Below are positions 6,109 to 7,773 of a stretch of 7,773 nucleotides of DNA, piece by piece. The notes under the pieces were generated by a model, which saw nothing but the letters and a program-made list of their open reading frames with translations, was not told where the DNA came from and searched no databases. The position numbers and the translations under genes are program-made. Every line of letters starts with the position of its first letter. Positions within the stretch are counted from its first letter, which is position 1. The DNA comes from Paenibacillus sp. UBA6285 (GTDB lineage Bacteria > Bacillota > Bacilli > Paenibacillales > Paenibacillaceae): contig DJUJ01000099.1 of assembly GCA_002438345.1 (NCBI GenBank), forward strand, positions 1,989 to 9,761, read 5' to 3'.

Positions 6109-6265
6109 GAACGCTCCGCGAACGGACTGTTGTTCCAATCGCTGTTGTCTCCAGATTTTTCATTTTTTCCCTTAGCGGTGAAAATCCGGAGCAGCATATG
6201 CTTTCGAAGCGAGCTTTCCTGCGGAAAGCTTTCGGGCGAACGCTACGCTTTTCCACAATCAGTCC
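6109..6265. repeat. Structured intergenic element with three-way-junction folding potential
   Basis: Outer arms GGACTGTTGT (6124-6133) and ACAATCAGTCC (6255-6265) pair with one bulge. They enclose hairpin A: GCTG/CAGC (6141-6144/6192-6195) stacked on CTCCAGATTTT/AAAATCCGGAG (6149-6159/6181-6191). They also enclose hairpin B: AGCTTTCC-TGC-GGAAAGCT (6212-6230). Near-identical 11-mers GAACGCTCCGC (6109-6119) and GAACGCTACGC (6238-6248) lie near the ends. The one mismatch in hairpin A becomes a G-U pair in a minus-strand RNA. I have an unverified impression that similar stretches recur between genes in Paenibacillus. Confidence 0.5.
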
Positions 6266-6273
6266 TTTCTCTC

Positions 6274-6314
6274 CGCTGTTTTGAGCACTTATCAACCAAA
6301 AACGCAAAACAGCG
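6274..6314 (+). promoter_or_regulatory. Hairpin that competes with the following terminator
   Basis: CGCTGTTTTG (6274-6283) and CAAAACAGCG (6305-6314) form a perfect 10-bp inverted repeat with a 21-base loop. The right arm covers nine bases of the left arm of the terminator at 6306-6344, so the two stems cannot form together in one RNA. This is the geometry of an antiterminator/terminator pair, but no regulated gene follows closely. Confidence 0.4.
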
Positions 6315-6356
6315 ATTCTCCTTTAACCAGAGAATCGCTGTTTTATTTATCTTTTT
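6306..6356. terminator. Strong intrinsic terminator
   Basis: AAAACAGCGATTCTC (6306-6320) and GAGAATCGCTGTTTT (6330-6344) form a perfect 15-bp stem with a 9-base loop. It is followed on the plus strand by ATTTATCTTTTT and on the minus strand by GCGTTTTTGG, so it could work in both directions. It would end plus-strand transcription from the small ORF. Confidence 0.75.
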
Positions 6357-6475
6357 AAACTTCCAAAGTGAGAAATACTTTCCCGTTCGTAGAATAAAAC
6401 ATTATGTACGAGTGGAGAAAATGAACCTCTCCAGTGAGGCTATATCAGTAATACTATGATTACATTCATCACTAT

Positions 6476-6685
6476 CTATGCACACATATTGACCAATGGA
6501 GGAATAATCATCCGGCGAAGATTTCGCATTTTCCAAAGATTATATTCGTCAGCCATATCCAGCAAATCCTTGAAAGGGATAAATCCCCCCTCTCCAGTAT
6601 GGTTATTTAATAAGGTGCGGACAGCTAGAACATTCTCCTTAAGTCCGATGAGCAGGGCTATTGCCTCCAAGATTGTTGATTTCAA
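6476..6685 (-). pseudogene. Possible gene remnant of unknown family
   Basis: A 69-codon frame with only a TTG start (6683-6685), no ribosome binding site upstream and an in-frame stop three codons before. The peptide has protein-like texture: ALLIGLKENVLAVRTLLNNH, then GGFIPFKDLLDMADEYNLW and a basic segment near the end. Upstream, a different minus-strand frame is open from about 6809 to 6642, which would fit a frameshifted, decayed gene. No family is recognised and chance is a real alternative, as the frame is short. Confidence 0.25.
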
Positions 6686-6926
6686 GAGTGCTCAGATTCT
6701 TTATAGCTAAGATAGAAAACAGATAGTTGCTATGGTTCGTTTCATTTTTCCTCATAATCTCAAAACTTCGTAAGTACAAGATACCCTCTCCCAACCACCT
6801 TTCTGCAATTCAGTAAGTACTTGCTACAGCTGAAATCTTATAAAATTGTGAATGAATGATCACGGGAACCATGAATAATTTACCTTCTTTAACAAACACT
6901 ACGGAACAAAAGGAGGCTGATGTTTC

Positions 6927-7601
6927 ATGTGTCAACGTTTTTCCCTGGCGGCCGAACTGCAGGATATTAGGGAGCATTTTGAAATTAACCGGGTGATGTA
7001 CTACTTTAAAGACCGCTATAATATTAGCCCCACGCAAGATATGCCGGTCGTTTTGCAACAGGATGGTGAGCGAATTCTAGATGAGTTCCGCTGGGGATTC
7101 GTTCCTTATTGGGGAAAAGATGCGATCAATGCGGATCTCCGAAATGTGCATCAGAATCCAACCTACCGCAAGATGGTGGACAAGCATCGCTGTGTTATCC
7201 CGTGCAATGGATTTTACTATTGGAAAAAAGAAGGCAAGAAGACTTATCCAGTTCGGGTAGTCATGAATAATCGCAGTATGTTCGGAGTGGCTGGTCTATA
7301 CGAAATTTGGCGTGATACGCGCGGGGAACCTCTTCGCACCTGCACTCTGGTCATGACAGAAGCTAACCCACTAATTAGTGAATTTGAGAGCCGGATGCCA
7401 GCGATTTTGTCCCCACAGGATATCACTCGATGGCTTGATGAGGAGACGAATGATCTGGAAGCACTGAATCCGATTCTGCGGCCTTATTCAGCAGATGAAA
7501 TGCAGGTGTACCCGGTCACACCTATGATTAACAACAACAGGCACGACTCGGCTGAATGTATTCGGGAAATGGATTTGAACGAATCCTGGGTAAAGCCCTG
7601 A
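6927..7601 (+). CDS. SOS response-associated peptidase (SRAP, YedK/HMCES-like), variant active site
   Basis: 224 residues, ATG at 6927 with AGGAGG ten bases upstream; the start is fixed because the family needs Cys2 exposed after Met removal. SRAP proteins form a thiazolidine DNA-protein crosslink with abasic sites in single-stranded DNA through Cys2, shielding them from breakage. Family landmarks: MCQRFSL (usual MCGRF), RYNISPTQ (30-37), RWGFVPYWGKD (55-65), INAD (67-70), RCVIPCNGFYYW (88-99), FGVAGLYEIW (119-128), RTCTLVMTEAN (137-147), RMPAIL (156-161) and PVTPMINN near the end. Cys2 and the Asn (Asn68) are kept. The Glu of the usual 'GFYEW' is Tyr98, and the His of the usual 'HDRMP' is Glu154. 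In E. coli YedK these correspond to Glu105 and His160, used in crosslink chemistry. The fold is clear; catalysis may differ. It looks monocistronic, with a strong terminator 40 bases downstream. Confidence 0.92.
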   Translation: MCQRFSLAAELQDIREHFEINRVMYYFKDRYNISPTQDMPVVLQQDGERILDEFRWGFVPYWGKDAINADLRNVHQNPTYRKMVDKHRCVIPCNGFYYWKKEGKKTYPVRVVMNNRSMFGVAGLYEIWRDTRGEPLRTCTLVMTEANPLISEFESRMPAILSPQDITRWLDEETNDLEALNPILRPYSADEMQVYPVTPMINNNRHDSAECIREMDLNESWVKP

Positions 7602-7640
7602 AATAATAGCCGTATTGGATTAAGTACCTTTAAAAATAAG

Positions 7641-7692
7641 CAGCGGTGCCAGGGCTGGAAACTAGAGCCCGGGCACGCTGTTTTTATTGTTA
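7641..7692. terminator. Strong, probably bidirectional terminator after the SRAP gene
   Basis: CAGCGGTGCCAGGGCT (7641-7656) pairs with AGCCCGGGCACGCTG (7666-7680) through 14 pairs with one bulge and one mismatch, a GC-rich stem with a 9-base loop. TTTTTATTGTT follows on the plus strand and TTATTTTTAAA on the minus strand, so it can serve both the SRAP gene and a convergent gene from the right. Confidence 0.75.
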
Positions 7693-7706
7693 ATACCACT
7701 CTTGAG

Positions 7707-7773
7707 TTATCCAAGCATAGCAGCTTGTGGTTTGTACTGATCCTCCAATACTAAACAGGCCATAGCCTCTACA
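7707..7773 (-). CDS. Possible C-terminal end of a convergent gene, truncated by the window edge
   Basis: A minus-strand frame is open from the right edge to a TAA at 7707-7709 and reads VEAMACLVLEDQYKPQAAML plus Gly. It has a normal-looking amino-acid mix and sits just upstream (in its direction) of a terminator that works on the minus strand. A second open minus frame ends at 7690-7692 and cannot be excluded. Only 21 complete codons are visible, so no family can be named. Confidence 0.35.
   Translation of the reverse strand, partial: VEAMACLVLEDQYKPQAAMLG

Larger units (their letters stand above)
6049..6926. other. Long region without a confident gene between the small ORF and the SRAP gene
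   Basis: Open frames here are short, lack ribosome binding sites and give no recognisable protein. Contents: weak terminator (6054-6080), folded element (6109-6265), overlapping alternative hairpins (6274-6344) and a possible gene remnant on the minus strand (6476-6685). There is also a repeated octamer GTAAGTAC (near 6771 and 6813). The SRAP promoter must lie near the right end, but no convincing -35/-10 pair or LexA-type GAACnnnnGTTC site was seen. Confidence 0.6.

Noticed and set aside
6109..6248. CRISPR array or insertion sequence based on the repeated 11-mers
   Set aside because: There are only two imperfect copies, no regular spacers and no transposase gene or clear terminal inverted repeats with target duplication.
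5751..6307. Minus-strand ORFs of 148 and 95 codons
   Set aside because: They are antisense to the small ORF at 5824-6048 and run through the folded intergenic element; no ribosome binding site or plausible domain was seen.
6079..6710. Plus-strand ORFs of 126 and 84 codons, and a 12-codon ORF at 6421
   Set aside because: They pass through hairpins and the terminator at 6306-6344 and give no coherent protein; the tiny ORF has only a chance-level GGAG.
6700..6926. LexA operator upstream of the SRAP gene
   Set aside because: The family name suggests SOS control, but no GAACnnnnGTTC-like site was found; the GAAC near 6866 has no matching GTTC half.
6810..7058. Minus-strand ORF across the start of the SRAP gene
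   Set aside because: Most of it is antisense to the SRAP start; no ribosome binding site and no recognised family.

Overview
The window looks like a chromosomal segment from a Bacillales bacterium, most likely Paenibacillus or a close relative. The basis is strong GGAGG-type ribosome binding sites, low-GC intergenic DNA, and a gene set (Asp23/Gls24, DegV, OmpR/PhoB-type two-component system, AI-2E family permease, SRAP protein, S66 peptidase) typical of that group. The genus is an inference from protein style; no search was possible.

Layout: positions 1-5652 are almost entirely minus-strand. From high to low coordinates there is a DegV/FakB-type fatty-acid-binding protein with its own promoter. 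A 276-bp gene-free stretch rich in hairpins follows. Next comes a compact cluster: response regulator, overlapping sensor histidine kinase, AI-2E family membrane protein and Asp23/Gls24 protein. After it come a small protein with an Sm-like motif, GHYPG repeats and a hydrophobic tail, preceded by a possible sporulation-type promoter, and finally a truncated S66 (LD-carboxypeptidase/MccF-like) peptidase with its own promoter, insulated by a terminator. Positions 5824-6048 carry a small, polar, unrecognised plus-strand ORF. Positions 6049-6926 have no confident gene. They hold an intergenic element that can fold into a three-way junction, a strong terminator overlapped by a competing hairpin, and a possible ORF remnant. 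Positions 6927-7601 encode a SRAP (YedK/HMCES-like) protein in which two of the four expected active-site residues appear replaced. A strong, probably bidirectional terminator separates it from what may be the end of a convergent gene at the right edge.

Working together: the regulator/kinase pair probably senses an envelope signal and may control the membrane permease and Asp23 protein encoded immediately downstream; this is inferred from spacing only. No mobile element, CRISPR array, tRNA or rRNA was seen. The most interesting items are the variant SRAP active site, the Sm-like/GHYPG repeat protein, and the structured non-coding region at 6109-6344.
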